From: Nitrosovibrio sp. Nv6
GTDB taxonomy: Bacteria > Pseudomonadota > Gammaproteobacteria > Burkholderiales > Nitrosomonadaceae
NCBI RefSeq assembly: GCF_900110495.1
Contig: NZ_FODX01000001.1
Coordinates: 682,001 to 746,000, forward strand
DNA: 64,000 nucleotides
Reading direction: 5' to 3'
Position 1 is the first letter of the stretch. Each line of letters begins with the position of its first letter. The position numbers and the translations under genes are program-made. This document shows, piece by piece, positions 7,861-14,623 of this stretch. Under the pieces are notes generated by a model. The model had not been told where the DNA came from, made no database searches, and worked only from the letters and a program-made list of their open reading frames with translations.

Positions 7861-8084
7861 AAACAGTGGATGAATTCATGATTGAGGCGTTCGGCCAGCC
7901 TCGCGACCCGCGCAGCCCGGAATACAAGATTGGCGTGTGGGCAGCACTCGAATACCGCGTCAATGGGAAAAAAACCGCTTTCCCATATGTGTTGGGAACC
8001 GCCGCTGCCGACGCTTATTTTTCAGGCATGGATGAGGGGCACAGGATCTGGCGCCAAGCCTCCTATACGGGTACGCAAGATTAA
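7857..8084 (+). CDS. Small phage protein, unrecognised
   Basis: A 75-residue protein coupled to the previous gene by ATGA. It has an N-terminal TVDEFMIEAFGQPRDPRS segment and aromatic residues spread through the rest (FPYVLGTAAADAYFSGMDEG). No motif identifies a function. Similar small proteins are common in early phage operons, where they are often host-takeover or accessory factors. Confidence 0.55.
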   Translation: MKTVDEFMIEAFGQPRDPRSPEYKIGVWAALEYRVNGKKTAFPYVLGTAAADAYFSGMDEGHRIWRQASYTGTQD

Positions 8085-8166
8085 AAAACGAATCCCCGCG
8101 CTAGCTGCCGGCAAGGGGAATCGGATCCACAAAGGCAGCATGACTGATCACCTGGAGGAGCGAGCG

Positions 8167-8844
8167 ATGAAACGTAACAGATGTTTGACCAATGATGAGG
8201 AAGTGACCCTGCGCCGGATGATGAAGCGCAGGGGCGATGCGCAGGGGCGGCGCGACTATGCGTGGGTGCGGCTGCTGCTGACCACGGGCATGCGGCTGAA
8301 TGAATTCAGTCTGCTGACGATAGGCGATGCGCGGGCGTCCTTTGTAAGCGGGCGGTTGTTCATCCCGAAGGAGCAGCGCAAGCGGGAGGCCTGCGACCTC
8401 GCGGTGTACGCCAAGGGCGAAGCGCTGGATGCATTGCGGGACCTTGTTGGGGTGTGCGCCGAGATGGCGGATATGTCCGCCGCACGGTTGCCGGATAGCC
8501 ACCCGCTGGTGCTTTCGCGTAACGGTAAGGCGATGTCTCCCCGCGCATACCAGCAGCGCATGAAGGAGTTGGCGCGAGAGGCCGGGATAGACCCGGCAAT
8601 CTCTCCCCACTGGTTGCGGCATACGTTTGCCGTGACCTTCCTCGAGGCGAGCGAGGGCAGTCCCCAGGCCGCGCTGCTGCGGTTGAAAAACCTGCTCGGC
8701 CATACGAGCATTGCCTCGTGCATGGAGTACCTGACCATGAGCCGCGGCGATGTCGGCACTGAGATCGAGCGCATTTTTCCTTCCCGCCGGCGCTTGCGTG
8801 CACCGGCCCTGCGGAAGGCCTACGAAGCGAGGACAGGGGCATGA
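8167..8844 (+). CDS. Tyrosine recombinase, catalytic-domain-only
   Basis: The start at 8167 follows GGAGGAG; longer in-frame extensions overlap the previous gene and lack a ribosome site. The 225-residue product carries the full tyrosine-recombinase signature: Arg in TTGMRLNE, HWLRHTFA, LLGHTS and the nucleophile region CMEYLTM. It lacks the N-terminal core-binding (SAM-like) domain of ordinary integrases, or has only a rudiment of it. It sits deep in the early operon rather than at an attachment site, so it may act in genome resolution, dimer processing or DNA inversion rather than integration. All catalytic residues appear present. Confidence 0.8.
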   Translation: MKRNRCLTNDEEVTLRRMMKRRGDAQGRRDYAWVRLLLTTGMRLNEFSLLTIGDARASFVSGRLFIPKEQRKREACDLAVYAKGEALDALRDLVGVCAEMADMSAARLPDSHPLVLSRNGKAMSPRAYQQRMKELAREAGIDPAISPHWLRHTFAVTFLEASEGSPQAALLRLKNLLGHTSIASCMEYLTMSRGDVGTEIERIFPSRRRLRAPALRKAYEARTGA

Positions 8845-9227
8845 GCACGACACCAACAATGACGCTGGACGAATACCACTCCGCCCTCAAGGCCCAGGGT
8901 GTTCCCCGTGATCATCTGGCGATGAAATGCCCGATCTGCAAAACCATCCAGTCAGCCTCGGATCTGATCGCAGCCGGTGCCGGAAAGAACTTTGATGAGG
9001 TTGAGAAATATCTCGGTTTTTACTGCATTGGCCGATTCACCAGAGCCGGCGGGCATAAGAAAGGAGTTCCTCCGGGTCGCGGATGTGATTGGACCCTTGG
9101 TGGATTCCTGCAGGCCCATGAGTTGGAGGTTGTTACTCCCGATGGTGTCCACAACCCGAGATTTGCGCTGGCCACACCAGAAGAAGCGCAGGCACATATG
9201 AATGCAAAAAAGGGAGTGACAGCATGA
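8841..9227 (+). CDS. VVA0879-like phage zinc-binding protein
   Basis: A 128-residue protein coupled by ATGA to the recombinase gene. The motifs KCPICKTIQSASDL, FYCIGRFTRAGG and GRGCDWTLGG match my recollection of the VVA0879 family of phage proteins, with two CxxC-like pairs probably holding zinc. Function of the family is not established. The C-terminus ends in a charged tail overlapping the next start. Confidence 0.65.
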   Translation: MSTTPTMTLDEYHSALKAQGVPRDHLAMKCPICKTIQSASDLIAAGAGKNFDEVEKYLGFYCIGRFTRAGGHKKGVPPGRGCDWTLGGFLQAHELEVVTPDGVHNPRFALATPEEAQAHMNAKKGVTA

Positions 9228-9640
9228 CAACCGATGCACCTGACATCCTGATTGCTGCCGCAGATGCCATCACTAACCGCGCCGATGGGCGGGATGGCGA
9301 AAACGGCGAACGCAGTATGGCCCGGACAGTGGCCACCTTCAACGCGCTCACGGGCTATGCACTCAGCGAGCGCGACGGATGGGTATTCATGGCTATGGTC
9401 AAGTTGGCCCGCTCCCAGGTAGGCCGTCACGTCCTGGACGATTACATGGATGGCGCCGCTTTTATGGCGTTGGCCGGCGAGAGCATGGAAAGAAAGCCTG
9501 AAAACAAAGGTGGCGAAGTCGTGATGTCACAGCAGGAACCTCATCGCCACCCCGAGCCCCGTTTCCCTACGCGTGGGGCTGGCCTTGTCGGGCTTGTGAT
9601 GGTGCTTTCATTTGCATCCATAGCCGCAGTGCTGAATTAA
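9224..9640 (+). CDS. DUF6378-like phage protein with C-terminal membrane segment
   Basis: A 138-residue protein. Residues ~5-90 (ILIAAADAITNRADGRDGEN, then LSERDGWVFMAMVKLARSQV and DDYMDGAAFMALAGES) match the DUF6378 pattern of phage proteins distantly like MazG-type helical bundles. An unexpected hydrophobic helix closes the protein (GLVGLVMVLSFASIAAVL). A second start within the frame, near residue 100 (VMSQQEP), could produce a separate small membrane peptide, as the tail is unrelated to the domain. Overlap with the gene before is ATGA-type. Confidence 0.6.
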   Translation: MTTDAPDILIAAADAITNRADGRDGENGERSMARTVATFNALTGYALSERDGWVFMAMVKLARSQVGRHVLDDYMDGAAFMALAGESMERKPENKGGEVVMSQQEPHRHPEPRFPTRGAGLVGLVMVLSFASIAAVLN

Positions 9641-9652
9641 CGGAGACATAAC

Positions 9653-10051
9653 ATGGAGACTAATCATGAACAGATTGTTACTGGCGTATCGATTATGGCG
9701 GGATCACGGCCTTTCTTACACGTGGTGGCGGGCATGGCAGAGCGCGAAGAGATTCCCTGTACGCTGACGGCCAAAATTCATCCAAGCATCGGTTCTGAAA
9801 ACCAGGGAATGATGGACGCGCTGACCGCCTCCAAGCGCGTCGCCACGATTCTTGCACATCGCGGTTTTGTTGTTCTGGAAGCGCATATCGGCTGGCGTAA
9901 TTCACGCATCGCCATCGAGGCGGCGCCGAAATGCGCGAACCTCGGCGGGGCCGAGATCATGCGCGTTGTCACGGCAGAATTCGACGAGCGAACCATGTCC
10001 GTGAGTATTCACGGCGTGCAGGTGGAATGGATAATGAGGCGGCCGCTATGA
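9653..10051 (+). CDS. Phage hypothetical protein
   Basis: A 132-residue protein starting at ATG 9653 shortly after a CGGAGA site. It is mixed alpha/beta with a central RVATILAHRGFVVLEAHIGW and a C-terminal VSIHGVQVEWIMRRPL. No family recognised. The stop overlaps the next start by ATGA. Confidence 0.55.
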   Translation: METNHEQIVTGVSIMAGSRPFLHVVAGMAEREEIPCTLTAKIHPSIGSENQGMMDALTASKRVATILAHRGFVVLEAHIGWRNSRIAIEAAPKCANLGGAEIMRVVTAEFDERTMSVSIHGVQVEWIMRRPL

Positions 10052-10338
10052 CTCAGCATGCCCAACCGGAAATCGGCATTGTCGGTTTGCTCGTCGTTCT
10101 TGTGGTCGCTGGGCTTACCGGGCTCGTTTCATGGATGAGCCATCGTGACCATGACCAAAGACGAGAAATAGCGCACCTCTCCACAACTTGCGCAGATTCG
10201 CAAGCCGGGGAAAAACTGGCTTCGACAACTCTCTCTCATACGCCACACGGAACATGGGAGCTGCGCTGCACCTATTCCCCTGATTCCGGATATGGCCGCA
10301 CATCGCGTGTCCGTCTGGCGCCGAGGAAGACATCATGA
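10048..10338 (+). CDS. Small phage membrane protein
   Basis: The ATG at 10048 overlaps the previous TGA, giving 96 residues. One transmembrane helix lies near residues 9-29 (IGIVGLLVVLVVAGLTGLVS), followed by a polar soluble part with two cysteines (STTCADSQ and ELRCTYS). This is a type of single-pass protein seen in phage early regions, possibly a spanin-like or exclusion protein, but no motif supports a specific role. The stop overlaps the next ATG. Confidence 0.5.
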   Translation: MTQHAQPEIGIVGLLVVLVVAGLTGLVSWMSHRDHDQRREIAHLSTTCADSQAGEKLASTTLSHTPHGTWELRCTYSPDSGYGRTSRVRLAPRKTS

Positions 10339-10610
10339 ATGGAAGAATTGAGCTACTCAACCCCGACAGTATCGGGGGAGAACAGGCGTGTCATGAACTG
10401 AAGCGCGTAAATAAAATAGTGAGACTGCTTGAAGAGCAAAACGATGTTTATCGTCGCGTGATGACTGATGTATCAAGCGACCTCGCAAATATTATCGTGG
10501 CAAGAAGCAAGAATGATCTGGGTGCGTTGTTAGAGATTATTGACAGATATCTCGAAAACTGCTCTGGCGGCAAAGAGCATGCACCTTCCAATGAGCCAAA
10601 GGTGCACTGA
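10335..10610 (+). CDS. Small helical phage protein
   Basis: A 91-residue protein, coupled at both ends by overlaps. The middle (CHELKRVNKIVRLLEEQNDV) is predicted alpha-helical with coiled-coil character, so it may oligomerise or act as an adaptor. No known family. Confidence 0.5.
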   Translation: MNGRIELLNPDSIGGEQACHELKRVNKIVRLLEEQNDVYRRVMTDVSSDLANIIVARSKNDLGALLEIIDRYLENCSGGKEHAPSNEPKVH

Positions 10611-11389
10611 TGAGCGAGATCACGTCAGTGGATCAGACCTCTACGAGGTTCTGGACAACAGCGGAGGAACGCGTGCTGAGCCAGCATTACGTGGATGGGG
10701 GCATTGAAGAATGCCTGGCCAAATTGCCGAATCGTAGCGCTTCAAGCATTTATGCCCGTGCGGGAAGGCTGGGGCTTAGAACCAAAATCAAATGCTCGCC
10801 TTACAAGTCATGGGAGAAATCCGAGCATGTTGATGAGTCGATCCGGCGTGGATATCAAACCACTCCGGAACGTGGAGATGTTGAATCGCTGGCCAATCAG
10901 TTAATGCGCCCGCGCTGGTGGATTTCGAAGCGTGCGCGAGAACTCGGACTTACCTCTCCGCGATTTAAAGAGCCCCGATGGACAGATGCGGAAGTAGAGC
11001 TGCTTGCGAAGCATGCTCATAAAACTCTGGATACGATCGCAAGGATTTTTAAAAAGCAGGGCTATGTCCGTAGCCCGGTGGCAATTGGGGTAAGACGAAA
11101 ACGCCTGCACCTTGGACCTCGCGAGAACCCCGATCCTGATTTTATAAGTGCGCGGCAGCTTGGCGTTCTGATGGGTGTAGACGCCAAAACCATTACACGC
11201 TGGATCCGCATGGAAGGACTCCCGGCAATCCCCGGAGGCACGAAACGCACCCCGCAACAGGGCGGCGATATGTGGCGGATAAACCTCAAGAAGCTGCACT
11301 TATGGATAGGCGAGCATGCTGTTCAGGTGGATCTGCGCAAGGTCGACAGGTTCTGGTTTATCGATTTGATGATGGATGGGAGGGCGTAA
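10610..11389 (+). CDS. Phage DNA-binding protein with two SANT/Myb-like segments and a C-terminal HTH
   Basis: A 259-residue protein. Two Myb/SANT-like segments appear: FWTTAEERVLSQHYVDGG with a following R-x-x-SIYARAGRLGL, and RWTDAEVELLAKHAHK with AIGVRRKRLHLG. A MerR/excisionase-like HTH (FISARQLGVLMGVDAKTITR then WIRMEGLPAIPGG) is near residue 180-215. Such phage proteins are probably transcription or replication regulators. Start overlaps the previous stop (TGATG), and the stop overlaps the MazG-like gene's ATG (TAATG). Confidence 0.6.
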   Translation: MSEITSVDQTSTRFWTTAEERVLSQHYVDGGIEECLAKLPNRSASSIYARAGRLGLRTKIKCSPYKSWEKSEHVDESIRRGYQTTPERGDVESLANQLMRPRWWISKRARELGLTSPRFKEPRWTDAEVELLAKHAHKTLDTIARIFKKQGYVRSPVAIGVRRKRLHLGPRENPDPDFISARQLGVLMGVDAKTITRWIRMEGLPAIPGGTKRTPQQGGDMWRINLKKLHLWIGEHAVQVDLRKVDRFWFIDLMMDGRA

Positions 11390-11721
11390 TGGCGCGGATA
11401 GAAACCCAAGAGAGTATCGCTATCTGGGCTGAGCAAGCATTTGGACCAGCTGTGACCAATGCTCGCGTTGTTGGCCGGGCTAACGAGGAAATGGCTGAAT
11501 TGATTCGGGCTGCGACCAGTGACAAACCGATACATGAGCTGATCGAAGAAGCAGCCGATGTTGTGATCGTGCTGTATCGACTGGCCGCGCGTAATAGCGA
11601 GAGCCTCGATGCGGCTATCGACGCAAAGATGGCGCTTAACCGAATGCGGGAATGGAAGCGCGACGGAACAGGTCACGGTTATCACGTACGCACCGATAAA
11701 ACGGGGGCTCACCATGGGTGA
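11389..11721 (+). CDS. MazG-like nucleotide pyrophosphohydrolase-type protein
   Basis: The start is chosen at 11389 because TAATG couples it to the preceding gene. The 110-residue product has the helical MazG-like pattern: ANEEMAELIRAATS (ExxE) and IEEAADVVIVLYRLA (ExxD). These acidic pairs bind magnesium in all-alpha NTP pyrophosphohydrolases. Phage copies may clean up modified or unwanted nucleotides or lower alarmone-like signals. The ordering with DUF6378 genes is typical. Activity is not proven by motif alone. Confidence 0.65.
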   Translation: MARIETQESIAIWAEQAFGPAVTNARVVGRANEEMAELIRAATSDKPIHELIEEAADVVIVLYRLAARNSESLDAAIDAKMALNRMREWKRDGTGHGYHVRTDKTGAHHG

Positions 11722-12670
11722 GCGCACCAAGATCGAGTGGGCCCACCACACCTTCAATCCCTGGTACGGCTGCCAGAAGGTTGGACCGGGCTGTGATCAC
11801 TGCTACGCAGAAGCATGGGCCAAGCGTTCAGGCCTGGTTAAATGGGGACCGGGCGCTGAGCGCCGCCGGAGTTCGCCGGCGAACTGGCGGAAACCGCTCC
11901 AGTGGAATCGTCGCTCTCAAATTGCTCATGACGCATGGCAACACGGCATCGAGCTTACAGGTGGCAATGAAAAAGAATTACTCGCCCGCGGTTTCGTGAA
12001 GCCGGAACGGCCGCGAGTTTTCTGCGCATCGTTGGCCGACGTGTTCGACAACGCGGTGCCGGCCGACTGGCGCATGGATCTGTTCTCTCTAATCGCGCAG
12101 ACGCCTTATCTCGACTGGCTGCTGGTAACCAAGCGCGTCGGTAACGTGATGCCTATGTGTTCGAGGGATAGCCTGATGTTCGACATGCTCAGCTCGCGCG
12201 TCTGGCTTGGCATCACGGTATGCAACCAGCAAGAGGCTGACCGGGACATTCCTAAGCTGCTGCAGATCCCCGCCAAGGTGCGCTGGTTGAGCATGGAGCC
12301 GTTGCTTGGGCCGGTTGATATAAGCGAATGGATTGATCCTGATTATTTTACTGGCTGTGCAGACGATGGAATTAAAGCTCTGCATTGGGTAGTCGCCGGC
12401 GGCGAGTCTGGCTCCAATGCCCGCCCGATGCACTCCGGTTGGGCGCGCTCACTGCGCGATCAGTGCCAAGGTGCCGGCGTGCCGTTTTTCTTCAAGCAGT
12501 GGGGCGAATATTCAGAGGATCTTCAACATGGCCTTAACACGGGGGTATTTGCCCCCATTCGCTATTACCAATTCGCGGACGGCGTGATTGTAGAGCGCGT
12601 CGGTAAAAAATATTCTGGCCGAATGCTTGACGGCATTCTGCATGAGGCATATCCGGAGCGATGCCAATGA
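11714..12670 (+). CDS. DUF5131 / Gp37-Gp68 family phage protein
   Basis: The start at 11714 overlaps the preceding gene by eight bases. The 318-residue product begins TKIEWAHHTFNPWYGCQKVG and has PGCDHCYAEAWAKR, then RPRVFCASLADVFD, DWLLVTKRV, RWLSMEPLLGPV, WVVAGGESG and GVPFFFKQWGE. This is a very recognisable DUF5131 (Gp37/Gp68) protein. The early Cys residues (GCxxxGxGCDHCYA) resemble the iron-sulfur cysteines of radical-SAM-like enzymes. The biochemical function is not settled; these proteins are widespread in phages and mobile elements. Confidence 0.85.
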   Translation: MGERTKIEWAHHTFNPWYGCQKVGPGCDHCYAEAWAKRSGLVKWGPGAERRRSSPANWRKPLQWNRRSQIAHDAWQHGIELTGGNEKELLARGFVKPERPRVFCASLADVFDNAVPADWRMDLFSLIAQTPYLDWLLVTKRVGNVMPMCSRDSLMFDMLSSRVWLGITVCNQQEADRDIPKLLQIPAKVRWLSMEPLLGPVDISEWIDPDYFTGCADDGIKALHWVVAGGESGSNARPMHSGWARSLRDQCQGAGVPFFFKQWGEYSEDLQHGLNTGVFAPIRYYQFADGVIVERVGKKYSGRMLDGILHEAYPERCQ

Positions 12671-13242
12671 CCGCTACTGCCTACCCACTCACTTGGCCCA
12701 ACCGGTTCCCGCGGGCACGGACTCCCCGAGATCCCGGTCGCTTCAAAACAACTTTGTCGTCAGCTCTCAAAAATGTACAGGACAGCCTGCGGTTGTTTGC
12801 CGTGGACTCCGGCAAAAAGCTGGAGGAACTGGTGATCAGCAGCAACGTTACTTTAGGTGTGAATCGCCCGAAGGATCCGGGCGTGGCTGTCTGGTTTACC
12901 TGGGATGGTATGCAGGTATGCATCGCTGTCGATCGCTACAGTTCGGTGGAGAGCAATCTGCAGGCCATTCACCACATCATTGAAGCGCGACGCGTTGAGC
13001 TTCGGCATGGCACTTTGGCGCTGGTGCGCGCCACCTTCCAGGGATTCCTGGCGCTGCCGGCACCGACAAAGCGGACCTGGTGGGAAGTGCTTGGCATCGG
13101 TGAAACGGCCACGCCAGAACAGATCAGGAGCGCCTATCGTTCGCTGGCCAGCCAACATCATCCGGATAAAGGCGGCGATCACGCAAGGATGGCGGAAATC
13201 AACCTGGCGTATGTGGAAGCGGGGCAATCCCTATATGACTGA
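12661..13242 (+). CDS. Phage J-domain protein
   Basis: A 193-residue protein with a J domain at the C-terminus (about residues 138-190): TWWEVLGIGETATPEQIRSA followed by the HPD triad at residues 167-169 (QHHPDKGG). The N-terminal ~135 residues form a separate domain of unknown identity. J domains stimulate Hsp70 ATPase, so the phage may recruit host DnaK to replication or packaging complexes. Start 12661 or 12667 both overlap the previous stop; a short overlapping frame starts at its 3' end. Confidence 0.75.
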   Translation: MPMTATAYPLTWPNRFPRARTPRDPGRFKTTLSSALKNVQDSLRLFAVDSGKKLEELVISSNVTLGVNRPKDPGVAVWFTWDGMQVCIAVDRYSSVESNLQAIHHIIEARRVELRHGTLALVRATFQGFLALPAPTKRTWWEVLGIGETATPEQIRSAYRSLASQHHPDKGGDHARMAEINLAYVEAGQSLYD

Positions 13243-13306
13243 GCTCGCTCCGTTTGCCAGGACCTTCGCGCTGGTGTTCTTTCTTGGCGCCGGATGCCAG
13301 TGGTAG
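13235..13306 (+). CDS. Possible 23-residue hydrophobic micropeptide
   Basis: An ATG at 13235 inside the end of the J-domain gene opens a 23-residue frame ending at 13306. The peptide is hydrophobic at its centre (FALVFFLGAG) with a Cys near its end. It fills the gap before the next gene's ribosome site. The tight spacing supports translation by coupling, but chance cannot be excluded. Confidence 0.25.
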   Translation: MTELAPFARTFALVFFLGAGCQW

Positions 13307-13317
13307 GGAGATGGACT

Positions 13318-13749
13318 ATGAATAGCATCATCAAGCCAAAGCGTCCAACCATATCGGGGTGGGTGCAGTGCGCAACGCCGCCCGCATGGGTATCACTCGG
13401 GTATGACGCTGAATCATGGTTTCACCCCGAAACCAAACTTTGCGTAATCAGCGCCGTCGAGGTTGCCAAAGATGGCGATGGCATCGACCGCGGCCCTGAG
13501 TACCACATCAGCATCAGCAAGGACGGCCGCAAGCGATGCGGTAGCTATGAGGCTCAGAAAGTCCTGAAACAGTTCGGCCTGGATGGGGCGGAGGAAGATA
13601 ACCATGTGCCGTATGGCATCGTCCGAAACTTCTGGCGGCCGGTAGCGGAAAACCTCGTCGGGCTGGAATGCGCTTGCAAAGAAACCGAATCAGCGATTGT
13701 TGAGGACAAGGGCGATTATGTGTGGCGGACAATCGGAAGGAGTAAATAG
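13318..13749 (+). CDS. Phage hypothetical protein
   Basis: The start at 13318 is chosen over 13294 because GGGAGA lies just upstream of it. The 143-residue product has an aromatic N-terminal region (GWVQCATPPAWVSLGYD) and a charged middle (EYHISISKDGRKRCGSYEAQ), with several cysteines. The Trp-rich C-terminal portion suggests a compact fold. No family is certain. It lies between the J-domain and ASCH genes in the same operon. Confidence 0.5.
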   Translation: MNSIIKPKRPTISGWVQCATPPAWVSLGYDAESWFHPETKLCVISAVEVAKDGDGIDRGPEYHISISKDGRKRCGSYEAQKVLKQFGLDGAEEDNHVPYGIVRNFWRPVAENLVGLECACKETESAIVEDKGDYVWRTIGRSK

Positions 13750-13751
13750 CA

Positions 13752-14222
13752 ATGGATGAACAGATTTTAGTAAACAAGGAAGCCTTGCGCCAAGTGCTTG
13801 ATGCATTGATGGGCCCGCCACACCTGATCCTGGAATTGCACGCGCTGAATAAGCCTTACTTCCCGGGCAACCCGGTCGGGATTCTGATTGAGGAGTACAA
13901 CAAGGCAGTCAGCTCACCACCAGCACCAAAGGTTGAGCCGGCTTATGCCGCAAAGGATTATCGCACAGGCAAATTTGGCTATATCTGGCATGAGAAAGAT
14001 GACGTGGTCGGCTGGATAAATTTGCAGCATCAATCACGCGACGATGTTACCTATGTTCTTGTTGAACTCCACACGGGCCACGCCCTGAGCGACGAACTGA
14101 GGAAGGATGCGGAGGAGTTGTGCGATTACATGGATGGCTACGACTTCGGCGAAGGTAGTCCCCAAAAACACATCTGGGATGCTGTCCGTAAACTCCTCGC
14201 CACTCTGACCAAGCTCAAATGA
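13752..14222 (+). CDS. Phage hypothetical protein
   Basis: A 156-residue protein preceded by GGAAGGAG. The N-terminal helix pair (VLDALMGPPHLILELHALNK) and acidic C-terminal region (ELRKDAEELCDYMDGYDF) are visible, but no motif identifies a role. The stop overlaps the ATG of the ASCH gene. Cluster membership is its only functional hint. Confidence 0.55.
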   Translation: MDEQILVNKEALRQVLDALMGPPHLILELHALNKPYFPGNPVGILIEEYNKAVSSPPAPKVEPAYAAKDYRTGKFGYIWHEKDDVVGWINLQHQSRDDVTYVLVELHTGHALSDELRKDAEELCDYMDGYDFGEGSPQKHIWDAVRKLLATLTKLK

Positions 14223-14623
14223 AAGCCCTATCCATCCGCCAGCCCTGGGCCTGGCTAATCCTGCATGCGGGCAAAGACATTGAAAACCGCAACTGGTCCA
14301 CTCAGCTTCGTGGCCGCGTGCTGATACATGCCGCCAAGGGCATGACAAGGGACGAATATAGCGACGGTATTGATTTTATCGTTGATCAAGGCTTGCCGCC
14401 GCTTCCGTTCGACCTTCCTTCTTTCGAACAGATTGAACGCGGGGGAATCATCGGCTCAGCAGAGATCGTGGATTGCGTAGCGGACTCAGAGTCGCCTTGG
14501 TTCATCGGAAAATTCGGTTTCGTACTCCGTGACCCAAAACCTCTCCCATTTATTCCATGGCGCGGGCAGCTGGGGTTTTTCGACATTCCAGATACTGTAA
14601 TGGTGCCCCATGGCAACGATTGA
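14219..14623 (+). CDS. ASCH-domain protein
   Basis: A 134-residue protein with the ASCH fold signature: MKALSIRQPWAWLILHAGKD, then IENRNW, GRVLIHAAKG, GGIIGSAEIVDCV and PLPFIPWRGQLGFFDI. ASCH/PUA-like domains bind RNA or act on nucleosides (some are N4-acetylcytidine amidohydrolases). In phages they may read or process modified nucleosides. It overlaps the following primase gene by 14 bases. Confidence 0.8.
   Translation: MKALSIRQPWAWLILHAGKDIENRNWSTQLRGRVLIHAAKGMTRDEYSDGIDFIVDQGLPPLPFDLPSFEQIERGGIIGSAEIVDCVADSESPWFIGKFGFVLRDPKPLPFIPWRGQLGFFDIPDTVMVPHGND

Noticed and set aside
8101-8859. 252-residue leftward frame
   Set aside because: Antisense to the tyrosine recombinase, which has all catalytic motifs.
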